From Chrysopilus asiliformis (taxonomy: Eukaryota; Arthropoda; Insecta; Diptera; Rhagionidae): 64,000 nt of DNA. Of this stretch, positions 35,341 to 46,703 are shown one piece after another (the first letter of the stretch is position 1; each line of letters begins with the position of its first letter). Where the stretch lies: contig OZ035960.1 of the NCBI GenBank assembly GCA_964034945.1, positions 46,107,002-46,171,001 on the forward strand, in the 5' to 3' direction. The notes beneath the pieces were generated by a model. The model had not been told where the DNA came from and did not search any database. It saw only the letters and a program-made list of their open reading frames with translations. A program made the position numbers and the translations under genes.

Positions 35341-35864
35341 GAAATCCAAATGAGGATATACCAGAAAGTGGACTCTTCCGCAATGATTCCCTAAAAATGC
35401 GGAATTATTCCTATAATTTTGGGAAATTTTTCCTAATTTTTGGCATGAATTCCCCTTTTTTTGGGAATCATGACCAAAATGTTTCACTATCTCGTTTATT
35501 CCAATTTTTTGTAGGAATTTGGCCTATTATTTCTCTCCGTTTAGTCATGGTGACATCTATTTCTTAAATAGTGATATTTTTGGTAAAAAATATGTTAACT
35601 CCTTCATATAACAAAGTTGAATCATTTCTGATGGAAGTAAAACATACCCTATTTTTCATCATCACAATTTAAAAACTTCTGCGGTACAATTTAAAAATTT
35701 CCACTAACCATAAATGCAGTTTCCAATATTTTTCGAGTCTCCAAAAGGAATGTTATAACATATGTTAAATATTCAAAAAAACATAAGAAAAACTACAATT
35801 GCCAGGGGCCGATCGTCAAATACTCTTCCCCTCTCCTACATCTCTCCTACATAAATTATTTTTA
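35341..35864. other. Possible GGAATT-rich MITE, remainder unassigned
   Basis: AGAGAGAAAT near 35334 and ATTTCTCTCCG near 35530-35540 could be inverted ends of an element of about 205 bp. It contains many AATTCC and GGAAT phrases. The remainder to 35864 shows no structure. Confidence 0.4.
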
Positions 35865-36752
35865 CTTTCTTCTACGGAGTATAATAAAGTATTGTATTCA
35901 TGAAAAATTTCGACCTCTTAATTTTGCCTAAAAAACATTTCCCGATCACTGCTGAGTCGATTGGAGTCATATTTAAAAAATGTCTTTCTGTCTGTCAGTC
36001 TGTGTACAAGATTTCTCAAAAACTAATAGAGCTAGCGCCATAAAATTTTATAGGCATGTTGGGTCCTGAAATGGGACGATCCTATCAACTTTTGGTGGAA
36101 ATCCGTTAACCGGAAGTATCCAAAATGGCGGTTTTTCAAAAATCGCAATTTCGTTTTTCTCGATTTACTCCCAAACTACGCGTTTTTTAGTGGCCTTAAG
36201 TATGACAAAACTTGGAGAAAATAAAATTTCCCACACTTTTGTCTTTAGCTATAACTCGATATCTCCACCTGTTATCGATATAAACCGTTATTTCCAAAAA
36301 AAAAAAAACAGTTTTTTGCGATTATCTCGAAAATTAACGGGTTTTTGCTGACTGAATGTATGAAGTGAATTGATGAGAATGGCATTCTGCATAATTTTAT
36401 TTCTTACCGTTATCCGTTATCTTTTACCGTTATTGAGATATTTTCATTTATATGTAAAAAATCATATTTTTGCGAATAATTTGCAAACTAACGGTTTTTC
36501 GACAAATCAATTAAAAGAATAATTAAAGATGTTAACATTTTCTACATTTTTCCCATTTACCGTAAATTGATATCTTTTACAGTTCTCAAGTTATCTCAAA
36601 TTTTGTACGTTTTTGATATTTTAGAATAAACCAAGAATTTATTGGGAGGTCGTCTTAGGTTGACAACGCGACAGGGCTCTAGCGTAAATTGCGCAGGGTC
36701 GTAGATTTTGTAGAAGAAAGTTTTGTGTTGACCACAACTGATATTTTTAAAA
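35865..36752 (+). repeat. Family B repeat, longest copy
   Basis: Starts ACTTTCTTCTACGGAGTATA, then GTATTGTATTCATG, CGACCTCTTA, TTTCTGTCTGTCAGTCTGTG, GAGCTAGCGCC, AAAATGGCGGTTTTTC, multiple TTATCGATA/TTATCTCGAAAA phrases, and ends ACCACAACTGATATTTTT. Nearly identical to 26760-27496. No open frame of note. Confidence 0.88.
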
Positions 36753-36789
36753 TAACATGACACACAAAATGTTATTTAAAAAAAATAAT

Positions 36790-37505
36790 TTATGTAGGAT
36801 AGGGGAAAGGAGTGGTCCGATTGGATTTGATGTACGGAACGGTTATGTAAAGTCATATTCTAAACAGATTTTGCCTCTATAAATTTTTCAATACGACTCA
36901 CCGTTTTCGAGAAATTAAAATAAAAGTATTTAATTTGTATGAGGGAGGGGAGCAGGAGTGGTCCAACTGGATTTTGATGTATAGATAAGTCACGTAGAAT
37001 CATATTCTAAACAAATTTCATCTTTATAAATTTTTCAATAGGATGCACAGCTTTCGGAAACATAGAAAATAAGTATTCCATTTGTATTGGAGAGGGGAGA
37101 GGGGGGAAGCAGTAGCCCGATTGGATTTTGATGTATGGATGAGTTATGTAAAATTTTATTCTAAACACATTTTATCTTTATAAATTTTTCTATATGACTC
37201 ACCGTTTTCGAGAAAATTGCAAAAACTGTTTCGTTTTTTTATAGGGGAGGGGGAAGGAATGGTCCAATTTTGATCGTTCAAGAACTTAGTCAAGTCATTT
37301 TCGAGAAACGTTACTATACAAAATTTTAAATCTCTAGCTCAATTCTTTCGAAATTTATGGTGTTCATGGACGGACAGACGGAAAGGCAGGCGGACAGACA
37401 TACGGAAATCAAAATCTTTTGTCATTCCTAACGCCCTGGCTAGTGTAGTTTATATTTGTGTCCGACGATTTGTTCGATGTGTTATAAACGGTATACTAAA
37501 TTTAA
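36790..37505 (-). repeat. Family A relative with a triplicated 147-bp module
   Basis: The phrase CGATTGGATTT(T)GATGTA occurs at about 36818, 36966 and 37113, each followed by TTCTAAACA, TTATAAATTTTTC, a CACCGTTTTCGAGA-like phrase and a GAGGGGAG purine tract. The right part ends like family A: TCTCTAGCTCAATTC, GGACGGACAGACGG, and the CTAACGCCCTGG and GTTATAAACGGTAT phrases. It therefore looks like an A element whose central module was tandemly amplified. Confidence 0.75.
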
Positions 37506-40199
37506 TGTACTTTAATATGATATATCATATAGAGTATACAAACGTATAAAAGCTTGAGGTGAATTGAAATACATTAAAATCTGCAGGCTGCAGTTCAATT
37601 GTCCTCCACCGCATTTCATTAATAGTGCGGCCATTGCATGGGTTTATCAATCAATAAAATCCAATAGACCGATAGACATTCCGTTCCGCCATGCAGTTTT
37701 TGCAATTAGCTTATTTCAATGAACCGAATTGCATTGAATAATGTTAGAATACTGCAAAACATAATTAGCTATTTGCTATATCTACTAATAAATTAATTGA
37801 CAGCTATTTTGGTGCTATTTCATTACAACATAGAAATTTAACATTTTTCTGTTTCCATTTCAATCGACTTTGCTAATACTCGTATTACTAGTGATTTTTT
37901 TAGCATTTTTGTCTTTCATTAAGTGACTGCATCTAAACACATGCACTTAACTGACAATGGGTCCAATAGTGCTAAAAGTAGTCTTATGTAGGTATGTCTG
38001 TCTCCCACGTTGAATTTACGGCAGTGGTGGTGGTATGTATAATGTGCAGTCATGCATATACGGAAATGGAATTGATTTGCATGAAAAATTTACAAACAAC
38101 AGCGACAGGAAAGACGTTCAACAGCAACGACACTTATAAAACCACCGTCAAATAGCAAAAGTTCTAAAAAATATCAGTTGTGGCCAACACAAAACTTTAC
38201 TCTGCAGTATTTCAAGTTTCGGGAAAATATGTAAAAAAACATTTTTCGAAATTACTGAAGAACCTTAGAGATGCAAAAAAAAACCCTTAAAGCAAAAAAT
38301 GTAGGAAATTTTATTTCCTTCAAATTTGGTTATACCAAATTTCAAAAGAACCGTAAAAATTTTCAAAGAACCGTATTTAAAAAAATGTCTGGGGGGTTAG
38401 TTAACGTAACTTTTTCAAAAGTTGATAGAAAACTACTCATCCACAAGTAAAACTAATCCACAAAAAAAAAACGAATTCTCCAACGAATTCTCACTGCTTG
38501 TGATACGATATTATTTCAAGCTTTTTCAAATTTACTTTCCGAAAAAAGTAGCTATAGCTAAGGTTGGTGCCATCAGTCTAGACTGCTGTAGTTGGCCTGC
38601 AAAAACCTTATAAATGTTTCAAGCCCTACCATGAAACGTTTATCTGTGCAAAAATATAGATTGGGCAGCAAAATTGAGGATTGTAGGGAAATTTCAAATT
38701 TGTATGACTGTCAAATAATATTACGATCATGTGGATTTAAATGTGCGTGATTGCATTATGTGTAAAAAAGAGGGTATAAATAAGTATAACTGGTTTCAGA
38801 AAAATCGGTTCAAAATGCTTCATTTTGTGAAAAAAAGTTGGTTAAATATCTGCGAACTGTGGTATAAACTTGTAGTAATGTGCAAAGAGCAAAGGAGTGG
38901 TAAAATGCCATAAAGTAGAAACATTGTGAACCGATCTTACTGAAATTTTTAATAGGTTTCTCGAAGAGGTGGCAGTCTAAAAGAGTGTGGCGCAAAGTCA
39001 TGAGGGGTAAAAGAAATAGGGGAAAAAGAGTAACTGTACTTAGGTCGCACTATCTGTAATTCAACACAAGAACGACTTCCAAAATCACTTCCAAAAATGA
39101 AAGTATACTTTTTTTCTGTAAAATTGTTCTTTTATTCTATGATAAACGTATAATAACTGATATTATCACATACAATAACAGGTGTCCTTTTACCAAACGC
39201 TATTCTATTCTTTCTATTCTAATTATGTAAATAATCATTACCGGAACTAATGAACTACGATAAGAAAAATGTTTCCATCAGATCGAATAAATAAATAATA
39301 AAATGGACATAAGTTTGAATGATGCAATGCTATCATGACAATAGCATCCATAAATAAATTTAATTACAGTCGATTCAATATGTTGCGTTATACCTTCAAT
39401 TAATCCTCGACGGTGAGGAAGTACAAGGGGCATATGGGAGGCAATTTCATAGCCACAGCCACTTAGCCATTAAATAAGAATCATTTGTCCTATAAATGGC
39501 CTTTAAAGATAGATGGATATATGCATATACATAGGCGCCCGCCCGTACTTATGTCCAATGAATGAAAACAAAATATAGAAAATATGGGGGCTAAAAAAAT
39601 ACATGTCGGACAAGTTGTTTTCATGCTACGTCAGTAAATCATTTAACTTCCATTAAATTGAAATGGATTTGAGTTCTTTTTTCCTGCTTCCCAGCAGTAG
39701 CCGCAGCACCACCAGTCAGCAAGGAGAAATGTGGGATGTACTTTAATACCACTTTGGTGTATGCGTGACACAAAAATCAATAAAATTAAAATTATGTAAT
39801 TTGCAAGGTATATAGATTTTATGCCTCAACTCGTAGATTTTATGCAAACATCATTTTCCGAAAACATGTTAAAGAACAAAAGGATTTATTGTTAGAAAAA
39901 ATCTAATTTAGTTATGACGCATTCTCACGGGCGTCATCGCATAATGGTCTCATGGCTCACGGATTAACCTATTTAAAAATTGGGGAAAAAATATTTTTTT
40001 CAATATTATTGAGTGGTAAGTCTGCGACTTGAATTTATGATTTTTATTTTTATTCTCTTTTTGCCCGACTACTTAAGGAGGAGTGGTAATATCTTTGTCT
40101 GTAATGCGGCGGGCGGGCATGCGACGTATCCATTTTTTTAAAACTCCAAAAGTCGTTAGAATCATATTGCTCTTGCGAGTAACATAGGCTAAATCAGGT
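37506..40199. other. Long stretch without recognisable gene
   Basis: Mixed AT-rich and moderately complex sequence (notably 37560-38140 and 39350-39760). Short frames at 38422-38913 lack motifs. It could include host intronic regulatory DNA, but no specific site was identified. Confidence 0.45.
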
Positions 40200-40204
40200 T
40201 CTAG

Positions 40205-40785
40205 AAAACACAAAATTGCGGGCGTTGGACGCCATTTTGTTTAAATCATGATGGGTGTCAAATGAAAGGTCTTGAGAATATACTCATAAATATGTACAAA
40301 AGATTTCAAAAAAATCAAAATGGCGGGCGTTGGACGCCATTTTGTTTAAATTGTGCCAATATAAGACCAATCATGATGGGTGTAAAATGAAAGGTCTTGA
40401 GAATATTCTCATAAATATGTACAAAAGATTTCAAAAAAATCAAAATGGCGGGAGTTGGACGCCATTTTGTTTAAATTGTGCCAATATAAGACCAATCATG
40501 ATGGGTGTCAAATGAAAGGTCTTGAGAATATACTCATTACTATGTACAAAATATTTCAAAAAAATCAAAATGGCGGGCGTTGGACGCCATTTTGTCTAAA
40601 TTCTGCCAATATAAGACCTATTAATATGGGTGTCAAATGAAAGGTCTTGAGAATATACTCATCACTATGTACAAAATATTTCAAAAAAATCAAAATGGCA
40701 GGCGTTGGACGCCATTTTGTCTAAATTGTGCCAATACAAGAGCTATCAAGATGGGTGTCAAATGAACCGTCTAAAAAAACTTACA
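40205..40785. repeat. 125-bp tandem repeat, five units
   Basis: TTGGACGCCATTTTGT begins at 40225, 40330, 40455, 40580 and 40705: intervals of 105, then 125 three times. The first unit lacks about 20 bp (the GTGCCAATATAAGACC part). Each unit carries GGCGTTGGACGCC, a short perfect hairpin, plus TCAAATGAAAGGTCTTGAGA and TTTCAAAAAAATCAAAATGG. Two repetitive open frames here are products of the repeat. Confidence 0.95.
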
Positions 40786-40924
40786 AATATCTACAATATA
40801 CCTACTTTAAAAAAAAATTAAAAATCAACTATAAAAAAAGAAAAGAAAAATAAAAAAGAATTTAAAAACTTTAATAAAAAATGATGTACCTTAAAATAAA
40901 ATAAAAGTTTTCTGACAGCTTGTC

Positions 40925-41060
40925 CAGAAACATACAAAACTTCGACTTATTGATGGATACTTTCGAGTTATCGAGGTAAAATAACATGGTGTAAGACACG
41001 GGAAGTTGAAGATAATTGAAGGGATTGAGTTATCGATTTTCGACTTGTCGAGGTTCCACT
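40925..41060. mobile_element. Pogo/Tigger-type terminus fragment
   Basis: Reversed, the right edge reads TAGTGGAACCTCGACAAGTC then GAAAATCGATAACTC, the style of Tigger/pogo ends. TTCGAGTTATCGAGG on the left side repeats the motif. No opposite terminus was found, so this is a remnant. Confidence 0.45.
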
Positions 41061-42635
41061 AACGACAATGAAGGGACCAAAAATGTTGCCTCTATATTTG
41101 AATGGTCGTTACACCCGATTAAAAACTATTCTTTGGAAAGTGTTGTCGTTATGAGAAATATTCTCCGTGTTAAAAAAAACTTTCGGTAGATACGACAAAA
41201 GTATGAAAAATAGGTGAAAAACATTAAAAAGTTTTTTTTTGTTGATTGGTCTGGGATGGAGTTTTAATAAGAAAACCCACGTATGTAAAACAAACATTTT
41301 AGATTCAAATGTAACAAAAATAAATTTTTCACTTTTACTAAATAATATTACGTGCAATTAGAGTATTTTTTTGTCAAGGTTTACTTTAGATGAAGTTTAC
41401 TTGAATTTTGCTAAAATCTTGACCGTTTTAAGATACTTTCTTGTAATCCAAGTTGCTACGTTCATCGCTCTCAATATTTTTGCACCAAATGGCGGTCGAT
41501 GGGAAAAACTTTTTATTCAAATGTGAGGAATTGCCTATCGAAACCTCTCTCAGCTCGTTTTACCATTGGTTACGATGTGGATTAAAAATGATGAATTCGA
41601 TACGTTGAACTGTGCGTACCTCCACCAATTCCATCGTGCCCTCATTTTATAGTTTTTCCTCCCGTTCCGAACCGCCTACCTCTATTGCCACTCGGGTTTT
41701 AACTTTTCCAGCAGTTTCCAGCGTTATGACGAAAAATAAGCGTTTTATGAGCTTTGGTACTCATTGCGCGCAATGCAGCAGTACTGTATTCACCATGAAT
41801 CGACTATTTCTTGCACCTGTTCACCTCGAAGAGTTTATTTACCTCTTTCCATTGAATTCTTTCTGCACATCGATATTTTGTTGCTTTTCCACTTATTTTC
41901 AACGCTTTTTATGTTAAACAATTTCATGTAGTGGAGCTCAGTTTAATGCCTTTGTACGGAAATCTTCAAGAGGCTTTCCCACTACGCTACCTCTCGTTGT
42001 AATGACGTAGCTTATTATTATGACACTTTTGTACAGAGACGTAATTTAGTCATTACTTTTTTAAATCATTTTTTGGCGTCTTTATCGTGCGTTTTTACCT
42101 ACATGAAGATAAAGTCTTGCATTCTAAAAATGTGTAAGGTTTCCTTTTTTTGTTACATACCTAAACTAAATCACGGCCAAATAATTCATTACACACTGAG
42201 AGAAACACAGTAGACTCGCGGAAGAGTGAATAGTACAAAACAAGGAGTGACCACTTTATCGAGATTGTTCACTGTAACGATTGGTGGTAACAAGCAAAAC
42301 TAAATATGTATTTCCAAATAATTCATGCATAAATTCGCATATCAAGAAGAAATAAATATCACATAAACCATACAAAGACGCGTATAATGCAAAACGACAC
42401 TTTCTTTATTTCGTTCAACCGTCGAATTTCATTGTTCCCTGCACCGAGCTACTAAATTCAATTTCATTGTTCACTTTATAGAATATGCCATGCGTTCAAT
42501 TTCTTGTTCACTCAATTGGGAGATTCATTGGATTGTATGTTTACTAAATCGACTAAGTCAAAATGGACTAATGGTTCAACCACAATGAAGGCGGCAAGCG
42601 GCAGCGGCGATGGCGGGCGGCATGGCGCCGCCACA
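41061..42635. other. No gene recognised
   Basis: A 101-codon frame at 41612-41917 is Ser/Phe-rich with no recognised domain. A GC-rich patch at 42580-42645 (GGCGGCAAGCGGCAGCGGCG) stands out. Nothing supportable as a gene. Confidence 0.45.
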
Positions 42636-42639
42636 CATA

Positions 42640-42714
42640 CCGCCAAATTAACCATTTTAGTCATAATCCCAATTCCCCATTATAAAATAGTTAGATTTAC
42701 TATTTTCTTTCTCT
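42640..42714. mobile_element. Family C MITE fragment
   Basis: CATTTTAGTCATAATCCC, CCATTATAAAATAGTTAGAT and TTACTATTTTCTTTCTCTG match one end of the family C copies. It abuts a family B copy. Confidence 0.6.
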
Positions 42715-42982
42715 GCGCGAGGTTTCTCAAAAACTCCTACAGCTAGAGCCATAAAATTTTACAGGGGTTTTTGGTACTGGAATGGTAAGATCCTATTAAT
42801 TTTTGGTGGATTTCCGTCTACCAGAAGTAATCAAAATGATGCCTTTCTAGAAAATCGCAGTTTCGTTTTTTTTCGATTTACTCCGAGAAACTACTCGTTT
42901 TTCAGTAGTCTTATGTATGACCAAAATTGGAGTAAATTATATTTCCTTGAAGGCAATTGGAGACAATGAAGTCTTTTACTAC

Positions 42983-43409
42983 TATTGTTTCACTAAGTTT
43001 GTATAGCGCGGCAATTCCTTAGGCTTCAATGAAAAACTTATTTTTTCTTTAAATTGAGTTTATTTGGCCAATTGCCTACGCTTTTAAAAATCTTAGTCCG
43101 ATTTCTTCAAATTTCTTTTTTCTACTAATGAAAACTGATTTTTACAATATTAAATTACATCAAAAGCTAAGTAGGAACAAATTTTAATTTTTTTCTAAAG
43201 TGAATAAACGGTTTTTAATAATTGATATTTTTAAGTAAATTAAGAACAAATGAACATACTTTTAAGTAAATTAAGAACAAATGAACATACATTAACAAAT
43301 ATTAATAACCAATGCGACAAAGGACTATTGCAATATTAGTAACTGCAATATTAGTAACTAAGTATTAAATATGAAATACATAAATAATATACATAAGTGT
43401 CTGTAACAT
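42983..43409 (-). repeat. 3' LTR of the BEL/Pao element
   Basis: About 427 bp, starting TGTTACAGACACTTATG on the minus strand. The sequence 43232-43409 repeats at 45656-45832 with essentially no difference, so the two were identical at insertion and are young. The far end is set from the ACTAC duplication and does not end in the usual CA. A 29-bp AAGTAAATTAAGAACAAATG phrase is itself duplicated within it. Confidence 0.8.
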
Positions 43410-43448
43410 TCTCCCCCCGGTAAGTCATTTGGCTTACAAATTTTACAG

Positions 43449-45722
43449 TCACCCATTTGGCAAGAATTCGTCTGGACGCTCGTCGACTCCGTCAATAGTA
43501 CGCGCAGAACCTGACCATCTTTCATCATCTACAGAAACGGGTTTTACTGGGTCGAACCATTTCGTCCTTCTAGTTAGGGTTGGTACATACTCTTTAATCC
43601 AACGTCTCCAAAATTCATCAGCTATTTTTTGAGAAAGACGCAACTGCTTCCGCAATACTAAATCACCATCGTCAAATCGTCCAGGAAGTTTACCACCATT
43701 GGAAGAACCTAAAATAAAATGATTAGGGATCAAAGCTTCATATTCTTCAGACTCTAGCGCCTCAAATGATAATAGCCTTGAATTGATGTTATTCTCAATT
43801 TCCAGGAATGAAGTGTGAAGAGACACATCTCGAAAACGTTTGTTTGGAAATATTTCGTATAAAATATTCTTGATTGATCGATCCATACGCTCCCAACTTC
43901 CTCCCATATGTGGAGCTGACGGCGGATTGAAGTTCCATTTCATTTTTGCAGTTGTCAATTCTTTGAAATGACCATCTCTCCAAAGGAACCGTTGAGCATG
44001 CTGATCTTCATCTTTTACAAGTACTTGATGGAACATCTCTCGAATATCTCCACGTATTGCTATTTTGCCAATCCGAAATCCAAAAAGAACATTTATTAAA
44101 TTAGCCAATAGATCAGGACCTTTAAGTAGCATCGTATTTAGAGACACATTTTTTACTTTTGCCGCATCATCCCACACAAGACGAATTTTGTTGGGTTTGT
44201 TCGGGTTACGCACTATAAATATGGGAAGATTCCAAATCTTATCATGTGGTTCCGTCAATTCTTCTTTGGTTAATTTGCGCGCATATCCTTTTTCGACTAA
44301 ATTTCGAACTTGATCATTTATATTTTCTAAAACATGGGAATCATTTAACGCTTGGTTCTGCAATTGTGAAGCTCGTATATCCTTAGAGGAAAGAGATTGT
44401 AGAGGAACTTGCTTGATACCCAAACTGTCTACGGAAACATAATCTTTTACCAATTGCTCAAGATTTGTACTACCTTGGCAGTCACAGAAATGATAACTGT
44501 GATGGATCATTGGATTTTGTTGATTGCAATTTTCTGTAAAATTTTCTGTAGAGTTATTACATCCTTGAATCGTCCATCCTAAACGAGTTTTGGCTGCGAT
44601 AGGTTCATTCCAATTTCCTTCTCTGATTTTTAATGGTACACCTAACTTCCAATTATCAATTCCGATCAGTATCCTTGGTTTTGCGTTCTTATAAGATTCG
44701 AATGGTATGCCAGATAAATACTCATACGACTGATTCAAGGAATCAAAAGACAATGTCTGAATTGGTAAATTGAGATCTGATACAGTCCTCACATTATGTA
44801 GCGTATAGCAGGGATTATTAGGTTTGTTCTGTGATATTTTAATTGTGACTCTTTTTGAATTACTTTCTTGGCGAACTATATCTCCAGTCCATTTTAAGCA
44901 AAGAGTCTCATTAATACCGTCTAATTCTAATTCAGTTGCCAATTCTTCGTCCATTAAGGTTAATGAAGATCCTTCATCGAGAAATGCGAATTCGTTTATC
45001 GTTTTGTTATTATTCCCATACAACTTTACGGGTACAATACGAAAGAAAACGGATTTTACAGGATGACTATTTTCATGGGTATTGCAAGTTGAAATAGTTG
45101 AGTGTGATTCTACTTCAGATTTTTTATTATGAAGAAGTTGATTGTGTATTGCTTCACAATTGTCAACACCGCACGGTTTAGTTTTCTTACATTGTAAGAA
45201 GTGATGTTTCTTTAAACAACATTTACATAACTTATGTTTCCGAACCAAATCCCATTTTTCAACAATTTTGAAATTTTTAAATTTATCGCATTTATCCAAA
45301 TCGTGGTTTTCCTTACAAGCGACGCACAGTGATTTTTTAAATGATTCTTGTTCATTCACATGTGTGTTAACACGAGCATTTGATATAGGCTTTTGATAGC
45401 CAGTACTTGAATTATTGTAATTGGAGAACGAGACCAGACTAGCAGCTTTAGCGATATTATAAAGCCAATCGCCAAATATCGATAGATTAGTGTTGGATTC
45501 AACATTGTTAACATTTTGCAATGCCCAATTTAATTTAATACTCGTAGGTAATTTTTCAATTAATTCTTGAATAAGTACCGGATTATTCAAATGGGAATTT
45601 AAGCCAGAAGCCTCTATAGAAGCGCACAAATTCCGTACCATCAGAGAATAATTTATAAGTAAATTAAGAACAAATGAACATACTTTTAAGTAAATTAAGA
45701 ACAAATGAACATACATTAACAA
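43449..45722 (-). pseudogene. BEL/Pao gag-pol remnant with in-frame RT-to-integrase fusion
   Basis: One 757-codon open frame. Residues 1-22 come from LTR sequence. The next part resembles the end of the BEL gag-like DUF1759 domain. A Cys/His cluster follows (CVACKENHDLDKC and CKCCLKKHHFLQC, about residues 134-185). A protease segment has FLDEGSS (about 245), usual for BEL-type aspartic proteases. RT begins with IFIVRNPNKPNKIRLVWDDA and reaches IRGDIREMFHQ and RFLWRDG (about 580). There the frame jumps to integrase sequence with NPPSAPHMGGSWERM and the BEL C-terminal FWRRWIKEYVPTL. The RT YxDD, RNase H and integrase catalytic Asp residues are missing, so it cannot encode active polymerase or integrase. 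No env was seen. Confidence 0.9.
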
Positions 45723-45832
45723 ATATTAATAACCAATGCGACAAAGGACTATTGCAATATTAGTAACTGCAATATTAGTAACTAAGTATTAAATATGAAA
45801 TACATAAATAATATACATAAGTGTCTGTAACA
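45656..45832 (-). repeat. 5' LTR remnant of the BEL/Pao element
   Basis: 177 bp matching 43232-43409. It is joined directly to coding sequence at 45655, so the rest of this LTR and the leader are deleted. Confidence 0.88.
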
Positions 45833-45875
45833 ACTACAATTCAATATCTCGAATCGTTATCGAGAGATGCGTGAT

Positions 45876-46440
45876 TATACCCGTATGGTGAAATCAAAGG
45901 GTATATTAAATTTGCCTTACCGTTTGTAACGCCAACATCCCGTTATCACACAAAAAAATGAATTACACCAGTGTGTTTAGAATGATAAAAAAATTGAATT
46001 TGGCATGTCCGTCCGTCTGTCCGTCCGTCTGTCCGTCCGTCTGTCCGTCCGTCTGTCCGTCTGTCTGTCCGTCTGTGGCGCGGATTGCGGGCGCACGGAT
46101 TGAGCTAGAGACTTGAAATTTTGCGCAGATTCGTTTTTCGTAAAATGTGCGGCTAAGTTCGTTAATGGGCAAAAATGGACCATTACGAACGAAAACGTTT
46201 TTTGCGAATATCTCAAAAACGGTGCATCTTATCAAAAAAGTGCAAGAACAAAAGTTATTTAGAATATGATTCTACATAAAACTCCCATATATCAAAATCC
46301 GATTGGAATAAATTTTAAAAAATCTTATTGGAAAGTTTGACTTCAGAGTGGAATTTTGGTACAACTGTTCGAATTTTGATACGAATATCACCATACGGGT
46401 TTTCAATAATTGCCAGATTGGCAATTATAGCTTTTGTTAT
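45876..46440 (+). repeat. Family A repeat
   Basis: TATACCCGTATGGTGAAATC, CAAAGGGTATATT, GTAACGCCAACATCCCG, a perfect-looking GTCCGTCCGTCT array (46006-46075), GGATTGAGCTAGAGACTTGA, TATCTCAAAAACGGTGCATC, CACCATACGGG and ATTGCCAGATTGGCAAT. CCCGTATGG at the start and CCATACGGG near the end are an inverted pair. No protein. Confidence 0.88.
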
Positions 46441-46613
46441 ATTTTTTTCTTGAATTTCTACGCGAATTTTATTACGTGGATTTTATTTATCTATCGCAGA
46501 ATAAATTCACTTAGCAAAGGTTGTCAAAATTTAAATATATTCCGGGATTTTGTAAGAAAAAATTCTAGTTCTGGCGTCTTTTAAGAATAAATTTGAGAAT
46601 TTTGTGTCGTAAT

Positions 46614-46700
46614 AGGCGTTTTCCATTGGACACTCCGGAGCGTCTCGGGGTAGATCGCCACAGGGACACGATCTATCCCTGAACCCAATAGAAAACGCCT
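46614..46700. mobile_element. 87-bp MITE with AGGCGTTTTCYATTGG ends
   Basis: Left AGGCGTTTTCCATTGG and right CCAATAGAAAACGCCT are inverted with one mismatch. AAT flanks both sides. Its end resembles that of the 27651-28178 element (GGCGTTTTCGACTGG), so they may share a transposase. Confidence 0.82.
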
Positions 46701-46703
46701 AAT

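Larger units (their letters stand above)
42983..45832 (-). mobile_element. Internally deleted BEL/Pao LTR retrotransposon
   Basis: Reading the minus strand: a 177-bp 5' LTR remnant (45832 to 45656), coding sequence, a purine tract CCGGGGGGAGAA, and a 3' LTR beginning TGTTACAGACAC at 43409. ACTAC at 42978-42982 and 45833-45837 is a 5-bp target duplication, which sets the outer limits. The 5' LTR lacks the inner portion present in the 3' LTR, and primer-binding and early gag sequence are also missing. The element is antisense to spen. Confidence 0.9.
42715..45875 (+). repeat. Family B copy split by a BEL/Pao element
   Basis: The left part (42715-42977) has CTCAAAAACTCCTACAGCTA, GAGCCATAAAATTTTACAGG, TTTTTGGTGGATTTCCGT and CGATTTACTCC. 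The right part (45838-45875) has TTCAATATCTCGAATCG and TTATCGAGAG. Removing the intervening retrotransposon and one copy of ACTAC restores the expected family B order. Most of the B 3' half is missing; a family A copy follows directly. Confidence 0.75.

Noticed and set aside
40330..40640. Two overlapping 61-codon frames beginning MDAILFKLCQYK
   Set aside because: They are offset by exactly 125 bp and reflect the tandem repeat.
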